Notes: a model not told the origin generated them from the letters alone. A stretch of DNA of 64,000 nt from Chrysogorgia sp. JL179-B06 (GCA_035772405.1 JAYKKM010000264.1:1-64000), one strand, 5' to 3'. Numbered from the stretch's first letter, positions 49,832-59,932 are shown. A program made the numbers and translations.

Positions 49832-50062
49832 TTATTGTTTAAGAGTTTTTCTTTTTTTTTCTTTGATCACATCGTCTAGGCATTGATGCATTAACTTCCC
49901 CCATGCATTTATTTCGGCCACCGCTTTTCTTTTGCTCGCTCTTGTTTTCAGCGTCGGTTCGGTCGTCTCATCTTCCTTCGGTCTTTCTTTCATTAGGAAG
50001 ACGCAAAAGTTGCCACCGTCATAATATGCTTTCACATCTTTTAGTTGAATTTCTCTATCCAT
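49832..50062 (-). CDS. Small unknown protein, 76 aa
   Basis: ATG 50062 to TAA. The start is acidic and aromatic (YYDGGNFCVFLMKERP), followed by a basic, helical tail (TRASKRKAVAEI, KEKKRKTLKQ). A minus-strand TATA (50149-50156) is divergent from the TATA of the 50453 gene. No family is recognised. Confidence 0.5.
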   Translation of the reverse strand: MDREIQLKDVKAYYDGGNFCVFLMKERPKEDETTEPTLKTRASKRKAVAEINAWGKLMHQCLDDVIKEKKRKTLKQ

Positions 50063-50148
50063 TTTTCTTATTTTGTCTTGTACTATTTTGTTATAACCTT
50101 CTTCTATGAGGATATGATTGCTTTTAGGGTTGTAGACCTTGGGTTGGG

Positions 50149-50424
50149 TTTTTATATTTGTTTATAGGGAGGGTAGAATTATTTAACCAATGAGGTTTCA
50201 CGAGTTTAAAATCTAGCCAATTATATGTGTTGAAATTGTTTGATTGACAGTTGTTGAATTATTTAACCAATCAGCTTTCACTAGCTTAAAATCTAACCAA
50301 TCATATTTGTTGAAATTTTTTGATTGACGGATAGCTGAACACCAATCACAACTTAATACTATTAACCAATCGACAATTTTTGAATAAATGATATAGTTTT
50401 ATTAGTAGAAAAATAGTATAAATA
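50149..50424. promoter_or_regulatory. Divergent promoter with six CCAAT boxes in an 80-bp tandem duplication
   Basis: CCAAT occurs at 50187, 50217, 50267, 50297, 50342 and 50366, all in plus orientation. The first four arise from an 80-bp tandem duplication (about 50176-50255 and 50256-50335). TATA boxes flank the array: minus strand at 50149-50156 for the 49832 gene and TATAAATA at 50417-50424 for the 50453 gene. Arrays of CCAAT (NF-Y sites) are typical of strong eukaryotic promoters. Confidence 0.65.
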
Positions 50425-50452
50425 TTCGAATAAAAACATTAAAAATTTAGTT

Positions 50453-51103
50453 ATGAGTTTATACGATGAGTTAACGCGTTTGGATTGTCCCTATAACTCT
50501 ATTAAAGATAATTCTTTTTTAAAAGAATCAGCGAGCCATTATTTAAAAAAAATTACACATGTGATTGACTGTGAAGCTTTTTATTTAAATCGTCGATGGA
50601 TTTATCGGGAGGTTTCGGTGATTTGTTTAGAAAATGGATATTTTGAATCTTTTCAATGCTACGATTCATCATTACCTGATTTTAAAGATTTGAATTATTT
50701 AGAAAGAAAAACTATTATTTGTCAGAAACGTTTACACGGATTGTATTATGTGAATAAAAAACAACGCAACTATTTGGATCAAAAATAAATGGTTGATCGA
50801 CTGAAATTGATTTATTGATCGCACTCTTATGTTTTTGGATATAAAGGTGGAACTTTGGAGTCTATATTATGTGCAAAATCTAAGTTATCATGTGTCAATT
50901 TGGAACATTTTAATATTGAAAAATATTCTACATTAATTGAAAAGTATAATATTAAAGAAAAGTGTTGTAAATATCATGAATCACAGAATCATCATTGTTC
51001 GTTGTATGAAGTAATTTTGTTTAGTGTTCAAATTATGGAAAAAATAAATAGAGTATGGAAACAACAATGTTTTTTATCACTCTATAAAAGTTTGAAACAT
51101 TGA
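50453..51103 (+). pseudogene. RNase H-fold (DEDD-exonuclease-like) protein, two in-frame stops
   Basis: The ATG at 50453 follows a TATA box by 29 bases. The frame is the same from 50453 to the TGA at 51103 but is cut by TAA (50786-50788) and TGA (50816-50818). Before the stops are VIDCEAF (an Asp-x-Glu in the exonuclease I position) and KRLHGLYY; after them are FGYKGG, VNLEHF and a Cys/His cluster (CCKYHESQNHHC). This set of motifs resembles a family of RNase H-like proteins found near animal mobile elements, so a nuclease-like role is inferred only by pattern. Length is about 216 codons. The downstream start TTG at 50855 is an ORF artefact. Confidence 0.5.
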
Positions 51104-51125
51104 ACATTAATGTAGTGTTTTAAGA

Positions 51126-51713
51126 ATGGATGCATTGGTCGGTCAAATGGATCCCTCAAGATATACTGATGGCTATTTTACATGTAGATATATTTGGGAT
51201 TTTATCGACAGTTTTAGTTCGAATGAAGATGGAATTGAAGCGTACCATGTAGTATTGAAGATTTCAGATACCTATGCTTCTATTGTTTACAAGATTAAAA
51301 TATATTTTTATTTGAAAGAAGAAACCGATGGGAGGTGTTTTTTTGTAATTCAGCTGTTTCAAGATAAAGAAGAAAGACTTGTTCCTGATTGTATATTAAA
51401 ACATTTTCAATGTTTATTTTCAACGTATATGGAACATAATTTACTAAACTTCTGTTTTCCTTATTCTAAAGAAACAATTAACGTTTGGTTAAATGATAAT
51501 TTTCCTGAAAATTTTCATTGTTATGATAATCTTACTTCTTATTTTATTTTTTGTATATTTAATGATTATCTATATTGGAGACAAAGACCCATTAATTGTG
51601 TAGAAATTGCTTGTACAATACGTAGTTTTTATTTGACAGCAATGACAAATTTTAACATTCTTAATAATGAAAAATTAACACTTAAACGTTGTGAATTGGT
51701 TGATGTAAAATAA
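51126..51713 (+). CDS. Unknown 195-aa protein
   Basis: Intact ORF 22 bases downstream of the previous gene on the same strand. It is rich in aromatic residues and cysteines, with no clear membrane segment and alternating strands (YASIVYKIKIYFYLKEE, CFFVIQLFQDKEE). It ends in TAA before an AT-rich spacer. It could be cotranscribed with the 50453 gene. I recognise no family. Confidence 0.62.
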   Translation: MDALVGQMDPSRYTDGYFTCRYIWDFIDSFSSNEDGIEAYHVVLKISDTYASIVYKIKIYFYLKEETDGRCFFVIQLFQDKEERLVPDCILKHFQCLFSTYMEHNLLNFCFPYSKETINVWLNDNFPENFHCYDNLTSYFIFCIFNDYLYWRQRPINCVEIACTIRSFYLTAMTNFNILNNEKLTLKRCELVDVK

Positions 51714-51785
51714 AAAAATGGAATAATAAATATTTGTGGTGACAAAAAAGAAAAGATAAAGAATATTTTTATTTATTTTTTAATA

Positions 51786-52054
51786 TTAATACATTCTTAT
51801 TTTTTCTAAATATCCACCATATGTACGATGTCGTGGTTGTACTATTCCTCCTTTTTGAGTTTTATTTTTTAGTGTTTTTAAGATTCCAAAACCTTTATTA
51901 ATTTCGTTGATGATATATTTACCTAACGCATTAGTTATTTTAATACCCCCACGTTGTTTTTTAGTTCCTCTAAATCCACCACCTCTTTGTTTTTTTTCCC
52001 TTTAAATCCTTTACCTAATAATTTTACATATCTTCTACATTTCCTACACCCCAT
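51786..52054 (-). pseudogene. Small basic Gly-rich core-type protein, one frameshift
   Basis: ATG 52054 opens a Lys/Arg/Cys-rich start (MGCRKCRRYVKLLGKG). The frame shifts by one at a run of eight T (51990-51997 on the plus strand). It continues with GGGFRGTKKQRGG, then QKGGIVQPRHRTYGG, to TAA at 51786. The total is about 89 codons. Repeated Gly-Gly after basic residues resembles cleavage sites of adenain-type proteases in adenovirus and Polinton core proteins, so a virion DNA-condensing peptide is likely. It starts 9 bases after the SET gene ends, on the same strand. Confidence 0.55.
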
Positions 52055-52063
52055 TATGATTTA

Positions 52064-52624
52064 TCATTTTTTTCTTTTCCAATAGTTCGAACCATAATCA
52101 GCAAAAATTTCTTCATGGGGTTTTATACGTTATGAACTTTCTAAAAAGTATTTATTATTTTTTTTTTTATAAGTAAAATAGGAATTATTTTTATATTTTG
52201 ACCCTCTTTTTCCATTATTTGCAAAACGAGCTGCAGAATAAGTACTTAAATCAGAATCCAAACAATTGTTGGGAGTATCACAAATACTAAAGTTGGCGTT
52301 TACATCTACACCGTATTTTCGATTTAATTCTGTTTGATTTGTTTTTCGACCCGTGTATTGGATTATTGGTTTTTTTGGATTAAATTGATTTTTCCACGCG
52401 AACAATCCTTTTCCAGCGTTTGGAATATTTGATTTTTTTACACGTAAGTTATCTTCTTTAGCTAAATGGATCCAACATTTTGGGGTATGGGCAGTGCGTT
52501 TACGACATCTTATTCTTTTTACAGTATTACTTTTACATTGAAGAACATCCCGTATACTTTGTGATTTAGTAGCGACACGTGAGTTATTATTTCGTTTTTT
52601 TACCGGTAATTTCGTTCTAACCAT
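52064..52624 (-). pseudogene. SET-domain protein, one in-frame stop
   Basis: ATG 52624 to TGA 52064, 187 codons, with a premature TAA at 52130-52132 (codon 165). The N-terminus is basic (residues 1-50). The SET domain follows: KSNIPNAGKGLFA (motif I), IIQYTG, NCLDSD, ARFANNGKRGS (the usual N-H-S/G loop with Asn present). After the stop, in the same frame, it ends in PHEEIFADYGSNYW, the classical C-terminal SET motif that closes the methyl-donor pocket. The stop therefore removes the catalytic end. SET proteins methylate lysines; viral SET proteins are known in chlorella viruses. The target, perhaps host or viral chromatin, is inference. Confidence 0.82.
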
Positions 52625-52695
52625 AATTAAATATTGTTTTAATTCCAAGATAAGTCGTATTATTTTTTTTAATAAAATTTATAATACACTCAATT

Positions 52696-52935
52696 TTATA
52701 TATAATAGATGATGATAATTGATATATATTTTTTTAAATCTTCTAATCTTTCTTGTATTACTAAATAATTAATATAAATGATTTCCTCATTATCTTCTGT
52801 AAAATTTAATAGACATTCACGAAATATTTCTGGTGAAAATAAAACACAAGCATCATTATCTAAAACTTCATAGGCTATATAAGGTTCGTTATTTTTATTT
52901 TGTAAATAAATTTCTATATGTATAGTTTCACACAT
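52696..52935 (-). CDS. Small unknown acidic protein, 79 aa
   Basis: Start chosen at ATG 52935, because the longer open frame has no better start and would run through the leader of the divergent 52951 gene. It is acidic (TEDNEEIIYINYLVIQERLE) with a hydrophobic Ile/Tyr-rich end (KKYISIIIIYYI). No family is recognised. Confidence 0.48.
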   Translation of the reverse strand: MCETIHIEIYLQNKNNEPYIAYEVLDNDACVLFSPEIFRECLLNFTEDNEEIIYINYLVIQERLEDLKKYISIIIIYYI

Positions 52936-52950
52936 TTTTTTTAGAAAAAA

Positions 52951-53145
52951 ATGGGTAATTGGATGGGTGCTGGAGATAAGCCGTTGGTGACGTTTAACTG
53001 TATTAGTGTAAAAGAGGCAGATCATATTAATATAGGGGATCCGGTTGATGGAGAGGAAAACAAAAAAAATTTAAAAACCTCATGTATTTCTTGTTTTAGA
53101 AGAAGAAAAGAACAAAACCATGGAGAATCAACAGAAGAAATTTAA
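52951..53145 (+). CDS. 64-aa protein with N-myristoylation signal
   Basis: It starts MGNWMGAGDKP: Gly2, with small Gly6, fits the N-myristoyltransferase signal. A CISCFRRRK segment near residue 45 pairs cysteines with basic residues, as in palmitoylated membrane-anchored peptides. Its end overlaps the first 26 bases of the DNA polymerase gene in another frame. A membrane-associated viral accessory or matrix role is inferred; no family is recognised. Confidence 0.5.
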   Translation: MGNWMGAGDKPLVTFNCISVKEADHINIGDPVDGEENKKNLKTSCISCFRRRKEQNHGESTEEI

Positions 53146-56100
53146 ATATAATAACAAATAAATTGAACGTTTAGTAAGTTTGTTTGAAAGTGAAAAGAAA
53201 AAAAACCTTCAAACAAATGAGGATAATATTATTAGTGTTGAGAAAATTAATGAAAAAGAAAATGAAAAATTTAAAGATAACGAGCAAACTTTTTCAATTT
53301 CTATTGCTCGTAAATCGGGTGTTAATTTTATAGCTTGTATACAATCGTTGACGTTACTTTTTACTTATTTGATTAATTATGCACGTACAAGTGTAAAAAA
53401 TAATGATGACTATGTGCGATTTATCTTTAGTCATGCTCCTAAGGGTTTTTTCTCGACAGCTGTAATGAAATTAAGTGATGTTAATGTAAAATATTTTTTA
53501 AATATTTTTGAAAAACATATGCAAAGTAATCAAGAAATGATAGCGAACGGGTGGAAATGTACTGTAGTTATTCAAACTTTTCCATCGGGATTATCAGCTA
53601 ATAATTTATCAAGTAACAAAAAAAACAATCCTTTAATTAGAAGAAAAAAAATTTACAATAGATTAAATAAAGCAAATGAAAATGATAGTGGTGGGGGTAA
53701 AGTAAATAAATCTATAACAAAATATGATCGTAAATTTCGCACTGGAGTTTTTTATATTATCAGTACTAAGTTAACGCAAGCAATTAAAAATTGTTGTTTT
53801 GCGTTATCTATTTTAGTAGGTCTATCGTTTTTGTATAAAGATCATAGGTATGAGTCAATGACTAAACAACCTAGTAAAAGTATTGATATTCATCAATGTA
53901 TTAGTGTTGAAGAAATACGTGATGTGTATAAAAAATCGGGTATACCCGAGGGTGATGAAGTTAAAGTTAAACAATTTTCGATTGTGTACGAAAAATTTCT
54001 TAATGCCCAAGGTGTTGATTTGGTGGTGTATTCAGATCTCGATTTAGATAATATCATTTATGATTCACGCACAGATTCTGAAGGAAATCTTATTAAATTA
54101 ACTAATAATATAGTATGTGTATGGTTAAATAATAAACATTATGATGTTGTTTTAAATATGAAGGAATTTTCTAAAATACAACCCAATAAATTTTGTATTA
54201 AATGTATGAGTTATTTTTCATATGGGGAATTTATTGATTCACACGTGTGTCGAACTAATTTAACCTGTCAAAAATGTTATAAAATAATTTATGCCCTAAA
54301 GATACAACAAAGATTCAATGTTCAAATTGTAAAATATTGTTTTATAATCAAACATGTTATTTAAATCATTTAACCCATAACATTTTTAAACCTGCTCAAC
54401 AAAATTATTCACGTTTAACTCCTTGTCAATATATGTTTTTTTGTGAACCATGTTATAAAATATGTTCTAGATTTTCTTTTATTCAACGTTATAAAAGTGT
54501 AAAACATGATTGTTCTAAAAGATTTTGTTATCATTGTAATAGTTATCAGAAACAACCGCATTATTGTTTTATGAAAACAATATCTATTCCAAAAAATAAA
54601 AAACAACCACCTACATTATTTTTTTCGATTTTGAAACAAAAGTAGATGACAATAAAATGTTAGTTCCTTTTTATTGTATAGTACAAAAAGTATGCATGCA
54701 GTGTCAAGATATCCCTTTTAAAAAACAACAAATTCCGTTAACAACACAATCGTGTTTTATTGATGAAAATATTGAAGCTGTTAGTTGTTGCGGATATAGA
54801 CAATTTCTTTTTGATAATAATAATAGCCCTGTTGTTGAAGATTTATGTAGTTTTATATTGGAACAAGAAGATTCTGTTTGGATTGCCCATAATGGCGCGA
54901 GATTTGATACAATTTTTATTTTTAAATATTTATTAGAAAAATTAAAAATTATTCCAAAAACTATTATGAATGGTACTAAAATAATGAGTTTAGAAATATG
55001 CGAAAAGAATATTCTATTTTTAGATAGTTATTTGTTTTTAACGATCCCCTTATCAGCTATTCCTAAATGTATGGGTCTTCTCGAAGATGAAAAAGGCTTT
55101 CACCCCTATAGATTTACTGATTTAAAGTATAGAGGGGATATGATTGATAGGGAATATTTTGATATAGATAATATGTGTGATAAAGATAAATTTGAAAAAT
55201 GGTATAATGCAAAAGAAAAAACTATATAAATTTTTCGCGATGAAATATATTATTATTGTTGTGAGGATGTGAATATTTTAAGAAAAGGGTGTGTAAAATT
55301 TTCATCCATGATAAATTCGATTGCTTGTGTAGCACCTTTTTATGAAAAAAATTGTATTACTATTGCAAGTTTAGCATTAAAAATATTTCGGCAAAACTAT
55401 TCAAAAGAAAAATGTGTAGGGATAATTCCTGCAGGAGGTTATCGATGCAATGCAAATCAAAGTTTAATTGCGATGTGCTGGTTGTATGAAATTAATAAAT
55501 ATTTATCAGGACGATTAGAATATAAAGGTTCCTCTTCAGGAGAAAAAAAATATTAGGGCGGTTTGTTGACGGATTTTATGATAATACAGTTTATCAATTT
55601 CATGGATGTTTTTTTCACGGATGTTCTCGTTGTTTTGAAAAATATGAAATGAATACTTTAGTGAATGAAAAATTTGGAACATCATACTCGAAAACAAAAC
55701 GATTTACAAATTAATTGTTAAATGCAGGATATAAAGTTGTTGAAAAATGGGAATGTGATTTTTTAAATGAAAAAAAATATAGTTGTAGTGATATTATTGA
55801 ATTGAAACAAAAAATTTTTGGATATACAATATTCAATCCTCGTGATGGATTATATGGTGGGCGAACTTCTTCTATATGTTTATTTAGAGAGATAAAACAA
55901 AATGAACAAATTTATTATGTAGACTTTACATCGCTATATCCTTTTGTTCAAAAAGAATTTGTTTTCCCGGTGGGACATCCTAAAATTTTCGTTAATGAAG
56001 AGTGTGAGAATATAAATATAAAATATATTTTCGGTTTGATTAAATGTCGTATATCACCACCGCAAAATCTTTTTTTTGGTGTTTTACCCGTTAGAGTAGC

Positions 56101-57203
56101 TGGAAAATTATTATTTCCTTTATGTAATCAATGTGCTATCGATAAATGTGATAAATGTATACATAATGAAATCGATCGCTGTTTACAGGGGGTATGGCCC
56201 AGTGTTGAAATTAATAAAGCTGTTGATAAGGGATATAAAATAATTCAAATCTATGAAATATATCATTATGATCGGCAAGAAAAAATCTTTGGTCATTATG
56301 TAAACTATTTTTTAATACTAAAACAAGAGGCGTCCGGTTTACCTACTGAATGTTTTAATAGTGATGGTAGTAAAATAAAATTAAAATTAACCAGTATTGT
56401 AAAGATTATTTGAATCATGAACATATTAGTTTAGATAAAGATAAAATAGAAAAAATCCCGGTTTAAGAACTATAGCGAAAACATTATTAAATTCCTTGTG
56501 GGGTAAATTTGCACAAAATGAAAATAACACGCGCGTTGCTTTTTTAAATGATTATGAGGAATTATTATTTTTAGCTAACGATAGGGGTAAAAAATTAACG
56601 TCTTTAGATTTTATTAATGATACTCTTTTACGTTGTACATATGAAAATGTAGCTGAATCTACAGTGGCTTTAAAAACGGGTAATATTGTTATCGCATGTT
56701 TTGTTACAGCTTATGCACGTCTACAGTTATATGATGTAATTGAAAAATTAGGAAAACATGTTTTATATTTTGATACCGATTCGATTATTTATGTGAGTGA
56801 TGAAAATACTTGTTCGATTAAAACCGGTAATTATTTAGGATAATTAACCAATGAATTAAAAGAACATGAATGGATTACTCGATTTTGTTCAACAGGTCCT
56901 AAATGTTATTCTTATATTACGAATTTAAACGAAGAAGTAGTGCATGTAAAAGGATTTTCTTTAAAAATTAAAGCGAAAGATATCTTAAATTTTAAAACAT
57001 TAAATAAATGTGTTGTAGATAAAGATCAAATCATTACAATTAGATATGAAAATAAAATATGTAAAGATAAATTAAATAATATTTTTATTAATACTGAAAT
57101 TAAAAAATTTTCATTTACTTTTAATAAACGTATTGTTAAAGATAATTTTACTACAATCCCCTACGGATATTTAGAAGAAGAAGAAATGGAGACATTTTTT
57201 TAA
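53120..57203 (+). pseudogene. polB: Protein-primed family B DNA polymerase (Polinton/adintovirus type), multiply interrupted
   Basis: ATG 53120; the protein would be about 1360 codons. In order: N-terminal domain with DYVRFIFSHAP; Cys-rich zinc-finger-like region (about 54200-54560); Exo I FDFE straddling a break near 54625; Exo II HNGARFD (about 54893); Exo III YCCEDVNIL (about 55255); motif A DFTSLYP (about 55922); TPR2-like insert; motif B NSLWGKF (about 56493); motif C DTDS (about 56770); late KGFSLK. All catalytic residues of both active sites are visible. Breaks: TAA at 53159, 55227, 55712 and 56841; shifts near 54290, in T7 at 54619, A8 at 55543, near 56385 and in A6 at 56450. It would replicate a linear protein-capped genome. 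Confidence 0.92.
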
Positions 57204-57705
57204 CATTTTTTTTTAATTAAAGTTTGTGTTTGCTCAAAATATAAAAATCCCTCCCCAAACGTATCCACATAGTCCCACACTTTGTGTTCGACGTCATTTT
57301 CATTTTCACTTTCGCTTTCACTAAAGCCATAATTGTTTATTATTTTGTAAATATTGTCATTGTTTTTTTTTGGGGGGGGGTTAATACCCCCTCTAATAAC
57401 GTTTCTTCTTCGTCTTTCACTTCTTCTTTCATTTCTTCTTCTCCACCATCATCATCATCATCGTCATCATCCGTGTCTTCATCATTATCATCATCATCAT
57501 CCGTGTCTTCATCATCATCATCACTGTCTTCTTTATCACCGTCACTGTCATCACTGTCTTCACGGTCTTCAGGGTCTTCTTCCCTCACCACGGGCACGTC
57601 TTCAACGTGCTCGTTTATGGGGTGAAACAATAATTGTGGATCTATCTCATCAAAATCCCACACGATTTCTCCCCCATCCTCTTTTTTCCAGACAATCTGC
57701 TCCAT
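57200..57705 (-). pseudogene. Highly acidic low-complexity protein, one frameshift
   Basis: ATG 57705 starts with aromatic and acidic sequence (EIVWDFDEIDPQLLF), then a long Asp/Glu tract encoded mainly by GAT/GAC. The frame breaks at adjoining runs of nine T and nine G (57363-57380 on the plus strand) and continues with SESESENEN and a C-terminus HKVWDYVDTFGEGFLYFEQ, ending with TAA at 57200-57202, just overlapping the PolB stop. About 168 codons in all. The repeated W-D pattern at both ends suggests folded tips around a disordered acidic linker, such as a histone-chaperone-like or scaffold protein. No family is recognised. Confidence 0.6.
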
Positions 57706-57792
57706 CTTCTTCTCTTCTGTGTTCTTTTGTTTCTTCTGTGTTCTTCTTCTCGTCTGTTGATCGTTTTTAGTTTTTACTGTATCGCGCTAGCG

Positions 57793-58147
57793 TTTATATA
57801 ATCGCGCCCTGTTTATGCGTTACTATAGTGACGGGTAGTCAAGGTCGCTTGAGGGAGGGGTTATGCTGTTCAAAGAATTTCGGGTATGTTCTAGCAAAAG
57901 TCCAAATTCATATCATAACCTTATATGGTTATGTATAGTCAAGGTCATTATATGTTTAAAAATATACACCACGTAAATATGTCAAGGTCATTCGATGGGG
58001 AGGGGTTATGATGTTCTAGCAAAAGTTCAAATTCATATCATCACCTTATATGGTTATGTATAGTCAAGGTCATTATATGTTTAAAAATATACACCCCGCA
58101 AATATCAAAGTCCAATGACTAGGGAAAGGGAAATCTATCAAAGTCCA
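57793..58147. promoter_or_regulatory. Divergent promoter with clustered nuclear-receptor-type motifs
   Basis: Between the minus-strand TATATAAA (57793-57800) of the acidic gene and the ATPase start lie TCAAGGTCG (57839) and three exact TCAAGGTCA (57939, 57982, 58064), the extended half-site of FTZ-F1/SF-1 and ERR-type receptors. Two CAAAGTCCA (58106, 58139) match the HNF4-type site. One TCAAGGTCA pair comes from a ~126-bp tandem duplication. A TTATAAAATATC box lies near 58167 and a T-rich AG acceptor-like site precedes the ATPase ATG. Confidence 0.6.
57854..58100. repeat. ~126-bp tandem duplication in the promoter
   Basis: The block from GTTCTAGCAAAAGT (57887) through AATATACACC recurs at 58013 with few changes. 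GGGAGGGGTTATG precedes both copies, but copy one has about 20 extra bases between the two parts. Confidence 0.85.
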
Positions 58148-58208
58148 AAATAAACTTTAAATTCTTATAAAATATCTATATATTTCCTTTTGATTTTAGA
58201 CGTGTAAA

Positions 58209-58886
58209 ATGAATGCTGTTTCACTACCATTTCATCACCCGTTTATGTTAACATTGTGCGGTCCTAGTCAATGTGGAAAAACATTTTGGATTTTACAATT
58301 ACTAAATTATATTGAGTCAATGATAACACCAACAATTACGAAAATTGTTTATCTTTATTCCATATATCAACCCTTATACGATTAAATGCATACGGTTTTG
58401 GAAGAGAAAAAAATGAATTTCGAATTTATTGACTGTAAGAAGGGTATACCCGATATTACTGATATACAAACAAATACAACTGATAATACATTAATTATTT
58501 TAGACGATCTTATGTTAGTAGGTACATCGTCAAAAGAAAATCTCGATAAAATTGATAATATTGCAACTCAACATGTTCATCATCGTAATGTAAGCGTAAT
58601 TTTTGCATGTCAAAACTTATCTTGCGGTAATGGAAGGTTGCGAAATTTACGTATCAACAGTCATTATTATATCATGTTTAAAAATTTAAGTGATTGTAGA
58701 AATATGTATACAATATGTGATAATAAGAAAATAAATAGAAGTCAATTTGATAAAATATTAGCTGATATTAATAAACATCCCCATGGATATTTATTATTCG
58801 ATAATTGTAATAAAGGATATGATAATTGTAGAATTAGAACAAATATATTTCCTAATGAAAAAAACCTTGTATATGATTTGTGTTAA
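58209..58886 (+). pseudogene. FtsK/HerA-type packaging ATPase, one in-frame stop
   Basis: ATG 58209 to TAA 58886, 225 codons, the usual size of Polinton packaging ATPases. The Walker A motif is GPSQCGKT (residues ~18-25), followed by IVYLYSIYQPLYD. In-frame TAA (58383-58385) then interrupts it, and the same frame continues with the sequence leading to Walker B LIILDDLM (residues ~98-105), QNLSCGNG (sensor region) and a C-terminal domain. The stop would leave a fragment with Walker A only. The protein would pump the genome into the capsid. It lies between PolB and the late cluster and is driven by the divergent promoter. Confidence 0.88.
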
Positions 58887-58966
58887 AAAATAATAAATTT
58901 GTACAATAATTTCACCAATTTATAAATAAAGAATACCTTTTTTTATTTTGTTGTTATCTTATTTAC

Positions 58967-58974
58967 TATATAAG
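58967..58974 (+). promoter_or_regulatory. TATA box of the 59028 gene
   Basis: TATATAAG, 54 bases upstream of the ATG at 59028. The same octamer is used at 45795 and 48729, so it looks like the element's standard core promoter. Confidence 0.6.
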
Positions 58975-59027
58975 TAAAAAATAATAAAGGGGAAAAACAA
59001 ACAAAGATCCTAGAAGTTTTCATCGTG

Positions 59028-59288
59028 ATGAAAAAAAAATCAATTCAATTAAAAGGGAAGAAAGAAATTTGGAAAATTTTTTCACGAGACGCTAAACATA
59101 CCTATATTGATATTCCTAAGAAAATGTATACGGGGGTAAAACGTATAATAAACGGTAAAAGAAGAAGAAAAAGGAAAAATGTTAGAGGGGGTGGTATGGG
59201 GAAGCGTAAAAGGAACCAAAAAGGAGGGTTTCTACCTGCTTTAGCTTTAGCACCTCTAGCGCTGTCACTATTGAGTTCAATATTTTAA
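59028..59288 (+). CDS. pX/core-peptide-like basic protein with hydrophobic tail
   Basis: Start taken at ATG 59028; a GTG one codon upstream is not needed. 86 aa: a basic N-terminal half, then GKRRRKRKNVRGGGMGKRKR and QKGGFLPALALAPLALSLL. Gly-Gly after basic residues fits adenain-type cleavage sites, and the short hydrophobic C-terminus resembles Polinton and adenovirus minor core proteins (pX / pVI-like). It is probably a virion component processed by the neighbouring protease. It is the only late-type gene on the plus strand, convergent with the protease gene. Confidence 0.62.
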   Translation: MKKKSIQLKGKKEIWKIFSRDAKHTYIDIPKKMYTGVKRIINGKRRRKRKNVRGGGMGKRKRNQKGGFLPALALAPLALSLLSSIF

Positions 59289-59329
59289 ATAAAACAGACA
59301 ATTGCGAATTGTGTTGTAAATATGTTTAA

Positions 59330-59932
59330 TTAAAATTTTGATTTATTAAAAGAACACCAACTTTGATTATTAGCTTTCTGTGTTTCTATTTTATTTTTAC
59401 ATTGTTTTTTATAAATATTAACTATTACATTTCCTAGTATAATTATTTTACGAGCTAATTTAATATCATTAAGTAATTTATTTTTATTTTTGCTTTTAAA
59501 TAACAAATATTTTTGTGTTTGTTGTATTTCGTTTTTACATTTATTATGTAAATAATAAAGACTCCAATTTCCACATACTACCGTTGCTCGGGATTGAAGT
59601 GGTATTTTTTGATCATACACAAATGTCAAATTATTTCTTTTAGCATAAGACAACCAATACGTTCGTTTATAAAAACTAACTTTTTGTGCAAAACTATCAA
59701 AAAAATACATATGTTTGTTTTTATCAACCCAAATAGCTACCCAATGCTGTCCCTTATCTTTTGATTCGTCTGTATTCCAAATCCAACATGAAGGAAATTT
59801 AATTTGTTCAGGAAATACATCTGCAGGATATGTACCCAAAAAATATTTGTTTAAAAAAGTATTTGTATTCGCTATTTTATTAATATCGTCAGTATATAAA
59901 AATTTATTTAAAAAACATAAAACAGGAATCAT
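59330..59932 (-). CDS. Adenain-type cysteine protease (Ulp1 fold)
   Basis: 200 aa, ATG 59932 to TAA, intact. The catalytic set is visible in order: His in KGQHWVAIWVD (residue ~63), Asp in MYFFDSFAQ (~79), Gln in PLQSRATVVCGNWSLYYL (~111), Cys in the same motif (~120). This matches adenovirus and Polinton maturation proteases, about 200 aa, which cut capsid and core proteins at Gly-Gly-type sites. Its ATG overlaps the stop of the upstream gene (ATGA at 59929-59932). The Lys-rich C-terminal 60 residues could bind DNA, the usual cofactor of these proteases. Confidence 0.92.
   Translation of the reverse strand: MIPVLCFLNKFLYTDDINKIANTNTFLNKYFLGTYPADVFPEQIKFPSCWIWNTDESKDKGQHWVAIWVDKNKHMYFFDSFAQKVSFYKRTYWLSYAKRNNLTFVYDQKIPLQSRATVVCGNWSLYYLHNKCKNEIQQTQKYLLFKSKNKNKLLNDIKLARKIIILGNVIVNIYKKQCKNKIETQKANNQSWCSFNKSKF

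Noticed and set aside
57284..57770. Ser-rich and His-rich plus-strand ORFs
   Set aside because: Shadows of the minus-strand Asp/Glu-rich gene.
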